Assembly: GCA_020026075.1 (NCBI GenBank)
Contig: JAHHQZ010000005.1
Location: 4,901 to 68,900 of the forward strand
DNA length: 64,000 nt
DNA from: Actinobacillus sp.
GTDB lineage: Bacteria > Pseudomonadota > Gammaproteobacteria > Enterobacterales > Pasteurellaceae
Reading direction: 5' to 3'
The notes under the pieces were generated by a model that saw nothing but the letters and a program-made list of their open reading frames with translations, did not search any database and was not told the origin of the DNA. Below are positions 35,943 through 44,460 of this stretch, one piece after another; position 1 is the first letter of the stretch; each line of letters starts with the position of its first letter. A program made the translations under genes and the position numbers.

Positions 35943-36850
35943 ATTCATATTTAATGCTCTCAGAAGAAGTACAACATGCGTTAAAAAATAATCAGCCTGT
36001 TGTTGCTTTGGAATCGACCATTATTTCTCACGGTATGCCTTACCCACAAAATGTTGAAACGGCATTAAAAGTGGAGTCAATCATTCGTGAAAACGGTGCT
36101 GTGCCTGCGACCATTGCTATTTTACAGGGAAAGCTTTGTGTAGGCTTAACAGCGGAGCAAATTGATTATCTGGGTAAAAAAGGTGCTGCTGTAGCAAAAG
36201 TGAGCCGCCGTGATATGCCTGCTATTGTGGCTCAAGGTTTAGACGGTGCGACGACGGTTGCGTCTACAATGATTATTGCAAATCTTGCTGGTATTCGCTT
36301 GTTTGCAACAGGTGGAATTGGTGGCGTGCATCGTGGTGCGGAGCAGACGATGGATATTTCAGCCGATCTTGAAGAATTAGCTCAAACAAATGTTGCCGTG
36401 ATTTGTGCAGGGGCGAAATCAATTTTAGATCTTGGTTTGACTTTAGAATATCTAGAAACGAAAGGTGTGCCAGTACTTGGATATCAGACCACAGAATTAC
36501 CAGCATTTTACACACGTCAAAGTGGCTTTAATGTGGATTGTCAAATGGATAGTCCAGCAGACATTGCAAAGCTTTTAAAAGCGAAGTGGGCAATGGGATT
36601 AAATGGTGGCGTTGTGATTACGAATCCCATTCCAACAGAGTTTGCAATGGATTATGAAACGATTACCCAAGCTATTAATGCTGCAGTTGCCGAGGCAGAA
36701 GAAAAAGGTATAAAAGGCAAATCAACAACACCTTTTTTACTTGCCAAAATAAAAGATATTACTGCGGGGCAAAGTTTAACAGCAAATATTCAGCTAGTAT
36801 TTAATAACGCCAAATTAGCTGCACAAATTGCAAAAGCGTGGTCAGAATAA
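35933..36850 (+). CDS. psuG: Pseudouridine-5'-phosphate glycosidase
   Basis: Splits pseudouridine 5'-phosphate to uracil and ribose 5-phosphate. The 305-residue protein has ALESTIISHGMPYPQN (with the conserved Glu), GATTVASTMI, ATGGIGGVHRGAEQTMDIS and NPIPTEFAMDYETI, all family signatures. AAGGA precedes the ATG inside psuK. With psuK it allows use of pseudouridine from RNA turnover or the host. The pair sits between an IS remnant and cutC, so it may be a movable block. Confidence 0.96.
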   Translation: MSLNSYLMLSEEVQHALKNNQPVVALESTIISHGMPYPQNVETALKVESIIRENGAVPATIAILQGKLCVGLTAEQIDYLGKKGAAVAKVSRRDMPAIVAQGLDGATTVASTMIIANLAGIRLFATGGIGGVHRGAEQTMDISADLEELAQTNVAVICAGAKSILDLGLTLEYLETKGVPVLGYQTTELPAFYTRQSGFNVDCQMDSPADIAKLLKAKWAMGLNGGVVITNPIPTEFAMDYETITQAINAAVAEAEEKGIKGKSTTPFLLAKIKDITAGQSLTANIQLVFNNAKLAAQIAKAWSE

Positions 36851-36872
36851 CTAACTGACCATAAAACATAAG

Positions 36873-36924
36873 AAAAACCACTCAAAGTAAGAATGAAAAA
36901 AGTATTCTTGGTTTGGGTGGTTTT
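36873..36924 (+). terminator. Terminator after psuG
   Basis: Long imperfect hairpin: AAAACCACTCAAA pairs with TTTGGGTGGTTTT, with an inner AAGAAT/ATTCTT stem. T-run at the end. Confidence 0.75.
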
Positions 36925-37029
36925 GTATTATTTAGTTAATTTTTTACAATGGTTATTGCTCTATTCAATAGTCAACCCAATTACTGATAATTGCTTTTAG
37001 AATAAATCAAAGATAGTCATTCGTTAAAA

Positions 37030-37782
37030 TCAAAAAATCTCCCGCAATACTGCAATGGTTTTCGTTACTTGTTTAGATGAGGTTATGTCATAGTGATATT
37101 CATCGATAAATACTGTGCTACCCATTGATATATTCGGTTTTCTAAATTGCATTTTACTGTTGATTTTATGACTTAATGAGCCGTGAAACATTGTTGCTTT
37201 GGTTGTTTCTGCAAGGGTTTTAATATTATTTGGTGTAATACCACAGCCAACCATTATACCAATATTATCTTTGGCTAATTCTACAAGCGTTTTAATTTTA
37301 TCTGTGCCTGCAATGGCATTTTCTTGGCCGCCGCTGGTTAAAATACGGGTAAATCCGCCAGCGTTAATAATGGTGTTCAGCGTGCGAATTTGATCGTTAC
37401 ACATATCAAAGGCACGATGAAATGTAATCTGCATTCCACAAGCGGCATCTAACAAGCGTTGATTCGCTATATGGTCATACTCGCCCTCTGGTGTAAGGCA
37501 GCCGAAAACCACACCCGCGGCGCCAAGCTGTTTGGCTAGTTTTATATCGTATTCCATTTGCGCTAATTCGAGTTGCGAATAGCAGAAATCACCACCGCGA
37601 GGTCGAATAATGACGTGAATGGGAATGCGAACGGCCTTTAAAGCGGTGTAAATTAGCCCAGCAGAGGGTGTGGTGCCACCTTCTGGCTTGCCCATACAAA
37701 GCTCAATTCTCGTTGCACCACCGTTTTCTGCGGCAATGCAACTTGCAACGGAGTATGCACAAATTTCTAATTCAAATGCCAT
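37030..37782 (-). CDS. cutC: CutC family protein
   Basis: A 250-residue TIM-barrel protein historically linked with copper homeostasis; its catalytic role is not settled. The N-terminal ELEICAYSVASCIAAENGGATRIELC, the central IRPRGGDFCYS and ITFHRAFDMC, and ILTSGGQENAI are typical. AGGTAAAACAAT precedes the ATG. Convergent with psuG, which ends about 180 bases away. Confidence 0.93.
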   Translation of the reverse strand: MAFELEICAYSVASCIAAENGGATRIELCMGKPEGGTTPSAGLIYTALKAVRIPIHVIIRPRGGDFCYSQLELAQMEYDIKLAKQLGAAGVVFGCLTPEGEYDHIANQRLLDAACGMQITFHRAFDMCNDQIRTLNTIINAGGFTRILTSGGQENAIAGTDKIKTLVELAKDNIGIMVGCGITPNNIKTLAETTKATMFHGSLSHKINSKMQFRKPNISMGSTVFIDEYHYDITSSKQVTKTIAVLREIF

Positions 37783-37851
37783 ATTGTTTTACCTAAAATT
37801 ACGGATGAAAGAATGCGATTAGACGAGGATTTTGGAGTGTCGTTTTATTGG

Positions 37852-37896
37852 AAGGCTGGAATTTTTTGCAAAATTTTGGCAAAAATTCCGGCCTAG
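37852..37896. repeat. GGAAT-core element, inverted pair after the ArsA-like gene
   Basis: AAGGCTGGAATTTTTTG, CAAAATTTTGG, AAAAATTCCGGCCTAG, ending two bases before the stop codon of the ArsA-like gene on the minus strand; likely terminator. Confidence 0.9.
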
Positions 37897-37898
37897 TA

Positions 37899-38864
37899 TT
37901 ATTGGATAAAAAAATACTTTAAGGCTTCGGCGCCCTGAATATCTTTTTCTTTGAGTGGTACTTCGCATAGGGTTAAACCTTTGGCGAGCGTGTGAATTTG
38001 CGAAAGCAATTCTTGCTGGCGATGATAGCGTGTTTGCCAAAATTGGTTCGGCTGTGCGGCGGCGAGCATTTGGTTGACAATCAAGCCTGCGGCTGGCAGA
38101 TGAGCCTGTTTCAGTTGCTTTAACGCACGTTCGGTTTCCGCAATCGGTAAGGTTTCTGCGATAAGAACCAGCACAATGGCGGTGCGCTCGCTGTCGTGCA
38201 GAATTTCGCGCGCCTCGCTAAATAATTGACGGCGTTTTTTCAGCACATTTAACGCATCTTCAAAGCGGTTATTTTCCTTAACAAAGGGGTTGAACTGCCG
38301 TTGCGTGTCGAGATTTTGGCTGGCTTCACGCAATTTGGTTTGGCGTTTTTGCTGAGCCAATAGACCGTCCGTCCACGCTTGCATCATTTCTGGCAAGCTC
38401 AACAAACGCAAGGTATGCCCCGTTGGTGCGGTGTCAAAAATAATGTGATCGTAATCCTGACGCGCCTCCACTAAATGGCGGCAAATGGCCTCCAACATTG
38501 CGGCCTCTTCTGCACCTGGTGCGTGGTGTGAGAGTTTCAAAAACTCACGCAGTTTCGGCATCATATCAGGGTTGGTGTAAGCGCTTAATGTGCGTTCCAC
38601 TTGGGCAAAATGCTCGTGAACGATGTGATGAGTGTCCAGCTCCACTGCGTGCAGATTGGGCATAATTTCACGAGGTTCGTGGCTTAATTTTTCAGCAAAG
38701 GCATCGCCTAAACTATGGGCGGGATCGGTAGAAAGAATGAGTACACGTTTGCCAAGTTCAGCGAAGTGAACTGCTAAGGCTGCAGAGGATGTGGTTTTGC
38801 CCACACCACCTTTACCGCCCACGAAAATAATTTGTTTGTGGCGTAAAGTTTCAAGTAATGACAT
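37899..38864 (-). CDS. ArsA-family ATPase
   Basis: A 321-residue P-loop ATPase of the ArsA/Get3 family. Motifs: deviant Walker A FVGGKGGVGKTT (about 13-24), switch I region STDPAHSLGDAF (about 45-56) and IIFDTAPTGHTLRLLSLP. It has a single ATPase domain, unlike double-domain arsenite pumps, and no ars genes lie nearby. It forms a tight unit with cstA and the CC-ended small protein, which argues for membrane-protein targeting or CstA-linked regulation rather than arsenite export. ATG 38864 follows GGAGAAACA. Confidence 0.85.
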   Translation of the reverse strand: MSLLETLRHKQIIFVGGKGGVGKTTSSAALAVHFAELGKRVLILSTDPAHSLGDAFAEKLSHEPREIMPNLHAVELDTHHIVHEHFAQVERTLSAYTNPDMMPKLREFLKLSHHAPGAEEAAMLEAICRHLVEARQDYDHIIFDTAPTGHTLRLLSLPEMMQAWTDGLLAQQKRQTKLREASQNLDTQRQFNPFVKENNRFEDALNVLKKRRQLFSEAREILHDSERTAIVLVLIAETLPIAETERALKQLKQAHLPAAGLIVNQMLAAAQPNQFWQTRYHRQQELLSQIHTLAKGLTLCEVPLKEKDIQGAEALKYFFIQ

Positions 38865-38872
38865 TGTTTCTC

Positions 38873-39145
38873 CTAGCAACAACCAAAATGATCCAAAGGC
38901 GATTTTTCAATGCCCATTCTCGTATGCCATTCGTGAAAAGCTTCAAGAAAAATAGGCTGCAATTCCAGCGTATAAAACGCCACAGGATTAGGCACGCCAA
39001 GACTTTCAGCAAATAACATCATCATAAAAAAATCCGCCTCATCTCGGCTGGCTCTGGAGAGTGTCTGCCGATAAGGGGCGTGATAAAATTCATTCAAACC
39101 TTGCAGGAATTCCTGCAAGGCTTTTTTAATTTGCTGTGCGTCCAT
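38873..39145 (-). CDS. Cory-CC-star-like small protein
   Basis: Ninety residues, mainly helical, ending in the dipeptide Cys-Cys (DHFGCC). A family of small proteins with this ending, encoded between CstA and ArsA-like ATPase genes, is known from genome annotation as cory-CC-star; its biochemical role is not established. The start codon overlaps the cstA stop (TAATG) and the ArsA-like ATG lies eight bases after its stop, so the three are translationally coupled. The CC end might bind metal or receive lipid; this is inference. Confidence 0.72.
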   Translation of the reverse strand: MDAQQIKKALQEFLQGLNEFYHAPYRQTLSRASRDEADFFMMMLFAESLGVPNPVAFYTLELQPIFLEAFHEWHTRMGIEKSPLDHFGCC

Positions 39146-40839
39146 TATTGCGCTACGTCGGAATTTTCAGCGTTTTTTTGACTGCGTGGCCATTCACGGC
39201 GCAACACGGAAACGCATTCTAACGATACTAAAATAGAGGCGATTAAAATGATGATGTCTAAGGTTAACAATAACCATTGTGCATTATCGTAGAACGAACG
39301 CATTTGTAACAATAAAGCGATAACGGTCATTGAAAGCAAGAATGCCATTGGTAGCAAGGTGTACCAGCTTTTAATACCTTTACGTAACAACATTACGGAA
39401 ACGATAAGCAAGGTTAAGCCTGCCATTAGCTGGTTTGTGGTTCCGAACAATGGCCAAATGGTCAAGCCACCAGCACCATCATCGCCGCCAGTACCGAACA
39501 CTAAGCCCATACAGATACCTACCGTAGAAAGGGTTGCTACCGTACCGTTTTTCAATGCTGGGATGCGGTAAACTTCACCGAATTCTTGCACGATGTAACG
39601 TTGTAAACGTACGCCAGTATCCATTGTGGTTCCTGCAAATAGCGCCGCCATTACGGTAAGCATTGTCACAGAAATTTCTTTTGATAAGCCTACACCTTGA
39701 TAGATGATTTCACCGCCACCTTGAATGAAAGCACCGATCGAACCTTTACCGAAGGCTGTGTAAATGGATTTCCATTCATCAAGGGTCGAAAAACCAGCCA
39801 CAACGGCGATGATCGCACCAAGAGAAAGCAAGCCTTCACCCATTGCACCGAAATAGCCCACGAAACGAATGTCTTTTTCGTTGGCGATTTGTTTTGATGT
39901 AGTACCAGATGACACCAAGCCGTGGAAACCTGAAATCGCCCCACAAGCAATGGTTACGAATAATAACGGCATTAACGGCGGTGTATTGTTCGGCATATCT
40001 GAGTTGATGGCAGGTGCAACAACGTCTGGCGCGAACAACATAATAGACACATAAAGAATGCCTAAGCCGATGAATAATTGTAATCCGTTGATGTAGTCAC
40101 GTGGTTGTAACAACATCCAAACAGGCAAGAGCGAGGCGATGGCCGCATAGGCGAATAGAATGATGATCCACCACGCTAAGCTGTTTAAACCAAGAATTTC
40201 TTTTGGCAATGCGATTGGGTATTGTGGGCCAAGCCAAATTAACGCATATAACGCAATCACGCCCAAAATAGACACGATTGGTAAAGAGAGTTTAAAGCGG
40301 TAAATACATTGACCGATGATAAATGCCACAATCAACGCACCCCAAACAGGTAATACGGAAGATGGCGTGTTGACCATCATTCGAGCGATAACCGTACCAA
40401 AGGCGGTGTTTACCATTAAGAGCAATAAGAAAATCACCACCATCAATAGGTTACGAGCGCGACCGCCGATAATTTTACCAACGATAACCCCCATTGATTG
40501 CCCTTTGTTGCGCACGGAAGCCCAAATCGCAGACATATCGTGTACCCCAGCCATAAAAATGGTACCGAAGATTACCCACAAAAATGCAGGTATCCAGCCC
40601 CAAATAACAGCGATAGCTGGCCCGATAATCGGCGCTGCCCCTGCAACAGACGTAAAGTGATGACCCCAAAGTACATATTTGTTGGTCGGAACATAGTCCA
40701 CACCGTCTTGCATCGCACAAGCGGGTGTTTCATATTCTTCATCCAGTTTAAACACCTTATCAGCGATAAACTTAGAATACACAAAAAAGCCGAGCGCCAT
40801 ACAAGCGACACCGCCCAGCAAAAGAACGATACTATTCAT
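39145..40839 (-). CDS. cstA: CstA-family carbon starvation/pyruvate transporter
   Basis: Inner-membrane transporter linked with peptide or pyruvate uptake. The 564-residue protein has about 15-16 hydrophobic segments. It shows the CstA N-terminal pattern DGVDYVPTNKYVLWGHHFTSVAGAAPIIGPAIAVIWGW, GVHDMSAIWASVRNKGQS and MAALFAGTTMDTGVRLQRYIVQE. GAGAGGA precedes the ATG. The last residues (ENSDVAQ) are encoded by an element arm. First gene of the operon with the CC-ended protein and the ArsA-like ATPase. Confidence 0.92.
   Translation of the reverse strand: MNSIVLLLGGVACMALGFFVYSKFIADKVFKLDEEYETPACAMQDGVDYVPTNKYVLWGHHFTSVAGAAPIIGPAIAVIWGWIPAFLWVIFGTIFMAGVHDMSAIWASVRNKGQSMGVIVGKIIGGRARNLLMVVIFLLLLMVNTAFGTVIARMMVNTPSSVLPVWGALIVAFIIGQCIYRFKLSLPIVSILGVIALYALIWLGPQYPIALPKEILGLNSLAWWIIILFAYAAIASLLPVWMLLQPRDYINGLQLFIGLGILYVSIMLFAPDVVAPAINSDMPNNTPPLMPLLFVTIACGAISGFHGLVSSGTTSKQIANEKDIRFVGYFGAMGEGLLSLGAIIAVVAGFSTLDEWKSIYTAFGKGSIGAFIQGGGEIIYQGVGLSKEISVTMLTVMAALFAGTTMDTGVRLQRYIVQEFGEVYRIPALKNGTVATLSTVGICMGLVFGTGGDDGAGGLTIWPLFGTTNQLMAGLTLLIVSVMLLRKGIKSWYTLLPMAFLLSMTVIALLLQMRSFYDNAQWLLLTLDIIILIASILVSLECVSVLRREWPRSQKNAENSDVAQ
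39151..39172 (+). repeat. GGAAT-core element, single arm at the cstA 3' end
   Basis: CGCTACGTCGGAATTTTC, antisense to cstA, encoding its C-terminal residues. The distal AT tract is not evident. Confidence 0.6.
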
Positions 40840-40967
40840 AAAATCCTCTCGAAAGGTAAATAAAAATCAGCAAAAAAATGCGGGCAAATTATACGCATCC
40901 AGCCGAAATATCGGTATAACGATTACGCGGTATAAAACCACATAAATTATACTTTCTTTATCAAAGG

Positions 40968-41014
40968 CAACGCCGGAATATTTCACAAAATTTTGGCGAA
41001 AATTCCAGCGTTGG
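40968..41014. repeat. GGAAT-core element, ACGC subtype pair after the nuclease gene
   Basis: CAACGCCGGAATATTTC, ACAAAATTTTGG, AAAATTCCAGCGTTGG, 15 bases beyond the stop of the minus-strand nuclease gene; probable terminator. Confidence 0.9.
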
Positions 41015-41028
41015 AGTTTAAGCGAAAA

Positions 41029-43053
41029 CTAGTTTTTCAGTTTATTAATGTTGAGATCCAACACCGCAGGGTCGTGATCGGATGCACGATAAATGTCTTT
41101 GTAACGTGGCGAGCAACGACCGTTGTAGTCGCAATTATAGCGGTCACTGTATTCAAACAAAGTGGACTCCCCAGCGTTAATGTTCCAGTCCGTTGCACCA
41201 AGCACGCTCGGTACTAAATCTTTGGAAATGAGAATGTAGTCCAATGTGCCGATATGGTTGCCGTAAGCATAGCTGTATGCATTGGGGTGCAACTGACGCA
41301 CAATGTTCACATAACCGAATGATTTATCAATATTTTTTCCAGCGTAGGCATAAGATGTGCCGTCAATTTTGGTGTAATTTGCTGCGGTGATTTTATAGCC
41401 TTTCGGCGCATTTGCACGGTTGGTTAGTACCATTACAGGATCTTCGTTGCCATAGGAATTTAAATCCCCGATGATGACTTTTGAGCCTTTAATATTTTCC
41501 AACTGCGAGCCTAGGGTTTCGGCAGCCGCCACACGTAAATTTTCGCAAGACCCTTGATGATCAGCGTCTAATTTTTTGCCTGTTTTCACATCTTCCCAGC
41601 ACGGCGATCCTTTGGATTTAAAGTGATTGACCGCCACCGTCAGGGCTTTGTTGGTGCCGTTTATCACAAAGGTTGGGGCGAGTGTATCACGTTGATAAAC
41701 CTGCCCACGGAAGTAATTATTACGCTTGCCGTCTGTATAATCTTGCCCTGGTGCATCTTGCATTGGCATTTTGATCACTCGATAACTTGCTAAATGTACT
41801 TTGCTCGGTTTGTACAGCACTTGGCTGGTAATGGCATCGCCTCCGATGTATTTTTGACCGTCTGTTGGTTTAACAAAAGTATAGTGATCCGTTGGGTTTT
41901 TAATTTTGTGGTTCACTTTTTTCACTAAATCCGCTACCGCAGAATGCTCTCCAAAGCCGTTATTTTCAATTTCCATCAAGCCCACAATGTCGGCGTGAGT
42001 TTTTGCAATAGCAGTGGCGATTTTCTCACTTTGCAAGGCGAAGGCTTTTTTGTCGTGTGCCCCACGGTTTTGCCCTAGTGGATTGCGAGAACCTTGCACT
42101 GATGTGTTGAAGTAATTCAATACGTTAAAGCTGGCAATGCGTAAATTGTTACCGTTTTTGTGGGGGCCTAACGGCGGTTCAGCTTGTCGATCTTGTATGT
42201 GGATAAAGGTGTTTTTATCTGCTTGGTTAGTCACATATAAGCGGTATTTGCCGTAAGAATAACCCAGCACGCCCTCTAAACCGTCCACTAAATCATTGAT
42301 ACGAATGTAGTGATCCGTGCCACCTTTGCCGTTCGCTTGTCCAAAGCTTGGATACCATAAAATCTCGCCACGTGGTGGTGCTTTGAAGGATTCCACCACC
42401 AACACATTTTCATCGTTCATTGATTTTTGTACACTCGGCGCAGAATGTTGGTTAGGGTGAATTAAAGCATTTTTGTGAGAAAGGGCTAAATTATTCCGGC
42501 GTGGGCCGTAGTCGTAGCCGAAGTTTTTCGTTACGTGTAGGTCGGAATTTTTGGTAATTTTTACACGCATTCCTTCGTAGCGTTCCAAACTTTTCGCAAA
42601 GCTTGGGCTATCAATATTTAGCACCACAGGCGCAGGCAATGGCTGGTGCTGTTTGAGAACGGTTAAATTTTTCACATTAACTAATTTTGTCCACAAATAG
42701 TCCTCTTTCACTTGCCCTGTTAAATGAACCAAATCACCCACTTTGACTGGCTCATTAGTTTCGACAAAAATCCCATCGGAAGTGGCAGCATTGTTGTCGC
42801 TTGGCGCTTGCAAGAAAAAGCCCACAGGCAAATCACGCCCTAGGGCTTGGGTTTGCACAGCAGTTACCACACCGCTTACCGCATAAAAGGCATCGGACTC
42901 GTAGCGTTTTTGAGCCACATTCACCATCGGCGATGTGGCACCGCTGCCCTGAATAGCTTGGATAGTAGAAGGTAAAACTTGGATTGGCTGCACCGAGCAA
43001 CCCGCTAAAAATAATGCACCGCCCACAGCAATGGCAATCAGACTTTTACGCAT
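41029..43053 (-). CDS. ExeM/NucH-family extracellular endonuclease, lipoprotein
   Basis: A 674-residue surface or periplasmic nuclease with lipoprotein signal MRKSLIAIAVGGALFLAGC. The N-terminal OB-fold-like part (about 55-180) and C-terminal endonuclease/exonuclease/phosphatase domain are visible: RIASFNVLNYFN, VGLMEIENNGFG, VAVNHFKSKGSPC, IIGDLNSYGNEDP and the final RASDHDPAVLDL. Likely degrades extracellular DNA for nucleotides or biofilm escape. ATG 43053 follows TGAGGAAAATT. An element arm encodes KNSDLHV at the OB-domain end. Confidence 0.88.
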   Translation of the reverse strand: MRKSLIAIAVGGALFLAGCSVQPIQVLPSTIQAIQGSGATSPMVNVAQKRYESDAFYAVSGVVTAVQTQALGRDLPVGFFLQAPSDNNAATSDGIFVETNEPVKVGDLVHLTGQVKEDYLWTKLVNVKNLTVLKQHQPLPAPVVLNIDSPSFAKSLERYEGMRVKITKNSDLHVTKNFGYDYGPRRNNLALSHKNALIHPNQHSAPSVQKSMNDENVLVVESFKAPPRGEILWYPSFGQANGKGGTDHYIRINDLVDGLEGVLGYSYGKYRLYVTNQADKNTFIHIQDRQAEPPLGPHKNGNNLRIASFNVLNYFNTSVQGSRNPLGQNRGAHDKKAFALQSEKIATAIAKTHADIVGLMEIENNGFGEHSAVADLVKKVNHKIKNPTDHYTFVKPTDGQKYIGGDAITSQVLYKPSKVHLASYRVIKMPMQDAPGQDYTDGKRNNYFRGQVYQRDTLAPTFVINGTNKALTVAVNHFKSKGSPCWEDVKTGKKLDADHQGSCENLRVAAAETLGSQLENIKGSKVIIGDLNSYGNEDPVMVLTNRANAPKGYKITAANYTKIDGTSYAYAGKNIDKSFGYVNIVRQLHPNAYSYAYGNHIGTLDYILISKDLVPSVLGATDWNINAGESTLFEYSDRYNCDYNGRCSPRYKDIYRASDHDPAVLDLNINKLKN
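42535..42563 (+). repeat. GGAAT-core element, single arm inside the nuclease gene
   Basis: GTGTAGGTCGGAATTTTT then GGTAATTTTTA, antisense, encoding TKNSDLH. Confidence 0.7.
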
Positions 43054-43162
43054 AATTTTCCTCAATCAAAATGAAATAAACGTTAAAAAAGCATTACATT
43101 AAGCAATTTTTGTGCTTAATAATGGTCTAAGTAAGATTTTATAAAAAAAAGTAAAACAAAAA

Positions 43163-43178
43163 CGTGATCAAGTTCACA
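43163..43178. promoter_or_regulatory. CRP-N site upstream of porin 1
   Basis: CGTGA-N6-TCACA, one mismatch from the ideal TGTGA-N6-TCACA, about 100 bases upstream of the porin start. Confidence 0.65.
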
Positions 43179-43273
43179 GATTTAAACATTGCCTTTTTAT
43201 CTTTCCATAAAAATTTATTACCCTATGCATGCTTTTAAATAATTAACCTAAATCACTACCTAAGGAATCACTT

Positions 43274-44386
43274 ATGAAAAAATCACTAATTGCTCTGTGT
43301 GTGGCTACAGGGATGGCAAGTGCTGCCAATGCTAGCGTTGTTTATGAACAAGACGGTACGAAAGTTTCCCTTTACGGAACCGTTCGTGTTTTATTGGCAA
43401 AGCAAGAAAACAACCGCTGGGACTTGCTCAATGATCAGTCTAAGTTTTGGTTGAATATTGACCAAAATATAGGAGGGGATTTAACCGCTTTTGCTGCAAT
43501 GCAAGTTCGCCCACAAACTAAATATGATGACAATTTCAGCGATGGTTTCTACACACACCGTATGTACGCTGGGGTTCGTTTAAATGACGTTGGCGAATTG
43601 TCTTTCGGTAACCAATCCACCACAGGTAACGCTTTTAAAACCGCAGATTTCACCAAAAAATTTGGTGGTATCACCCCATCAGGCGTGAAAAATCCCGGCA
43701 CAGAAACCTACCGTACTTATGGTCGAGTACAATACGGACTTAAAACTAGTGCCCAAAAAGTTATTCATTTTAAATCCGCTCAATTTAACGGTTTCATATT
43801 CAGTGCAGATTACATCTTAAGCGATAAGGCTGCACGTGAAGAAACCTATTTTGATAAGAAACAGAATAAAAACGTAACTCGAAAATTGGATAACAAATCA
43901 GGTTATCAATTTGGTATGTTCTACTATAAACGCATTGATAGTTTTACCGTTAAAACCAATGCCGTTTATGGTCAGCAAAAAATCAAAGACGGCTTCAAAG
44001 CACGTAGCGTGGGCTTAGGGCTTGGCTTCGCTTACCGAAATTTACAACTAGGCTTAGATTATCTCCATGATAAGAACCTAAAAACCTACACCAACGACGA
44101 CTCCCAAACCTCTTGGCAATTTGGCTGGAAATACAACATTTCCTATCCTTGGGCAGTGTATGGTGCATATCGTCAAACGAAATATACTGACAACACTAAA
44201 AACCGTGGCTTTGCGCTGGGAGCGGAATACCGTATAACTCGCAATCTTGAAACTTTCGTTGAATACGACACTAACAAAGCAACCAACATTGCGACATACA
44301 AAGATAGAAAAACACAAGAAATCGTTCAAGCTTATCCGTCTGAACGTCAAAATGGCTACTACGCAGGTTTACGTTTCAGTTTCTAA
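43274..44386 (+). CDS. General porin, OmpH/OmpP2 type (porin 1)
   Basis: Trimeric 16-strand outer-membrane channel for small solutes. The 370-residue precursor has signal MKKSLIALCVATGMASAANA, mature start SVVYEQDGTKVSLYGTVRVL, porin motif LNDVGELSFGNQSTTGNAF (the strand leading to the constriction loop), and ends in ...YYAGLRFSF with terminal Phe. AAGGAA precedes the ATG. It is a paralogue of porin 2 at 55326; the two share the N-terminal pattern VVYxQDGTK but diverge in the loops. Monocistronic, with an element pair as probable terminator. Confidence 0.92.
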   Translation: MKKSLIALCVATGMASAANASVVYEQDGTKVSLYGTVRVLLAKQENNRWDLLNDQSKFWLNIDQNIGGDLTAFAAMQVRPQTKYDDNFSDGFYTHRMYAGVRLNDVGELSFGNQSTTGNAFKTADFTKKFGGITPSGVKNPGTETYRTYGRVQYGLKTSAQKVIHFKSAQFNGFIFSADYILSDKAAREETYFDKKQNKNVTRKLDNKSGYQFGMFYYKRIDSFTVKTNAVYGQQKIKDGFKARSVGLGLGFAYRNLQLGLDYLHDKNLKTYTNDDSQTSWQFGWKYNISYPWAVYGAYRQTKYTDNTKNRGFALGAEYRITRNLETFVEYDTNKATNIATYKDRKTQEIVQAYPSERQNGYYAGLRFSF

Positions 44387-44399
44387 CCGCAGTAAAACC

Positions 44400-44444
44400 A
44401 AGGCTGGAATATTTCACAAAATTTTGTCAAAAATTCCAGCCTAG
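44400..44444. repeat. GGAAT-core element, inverted pair between porin 1 and mepM
   Basis: AAGGCTGGAATATTTC, ACAAAATTTTG, AAAAATTCCAGCCTAG between convergent genes; it can terminate both. Confidence 0.9.
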
Positions 44445-44460
44445 TGTTTTCCAAATTAAC

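Noticed and set aside
42485..42510. ATTATTCCGGCGTGGGCC as a further arm in the nuclease gene
   Set aside because: Half of the match encodes GPRRNN, plausible for the family; the AT tracts are poor. Not counted as an arm.
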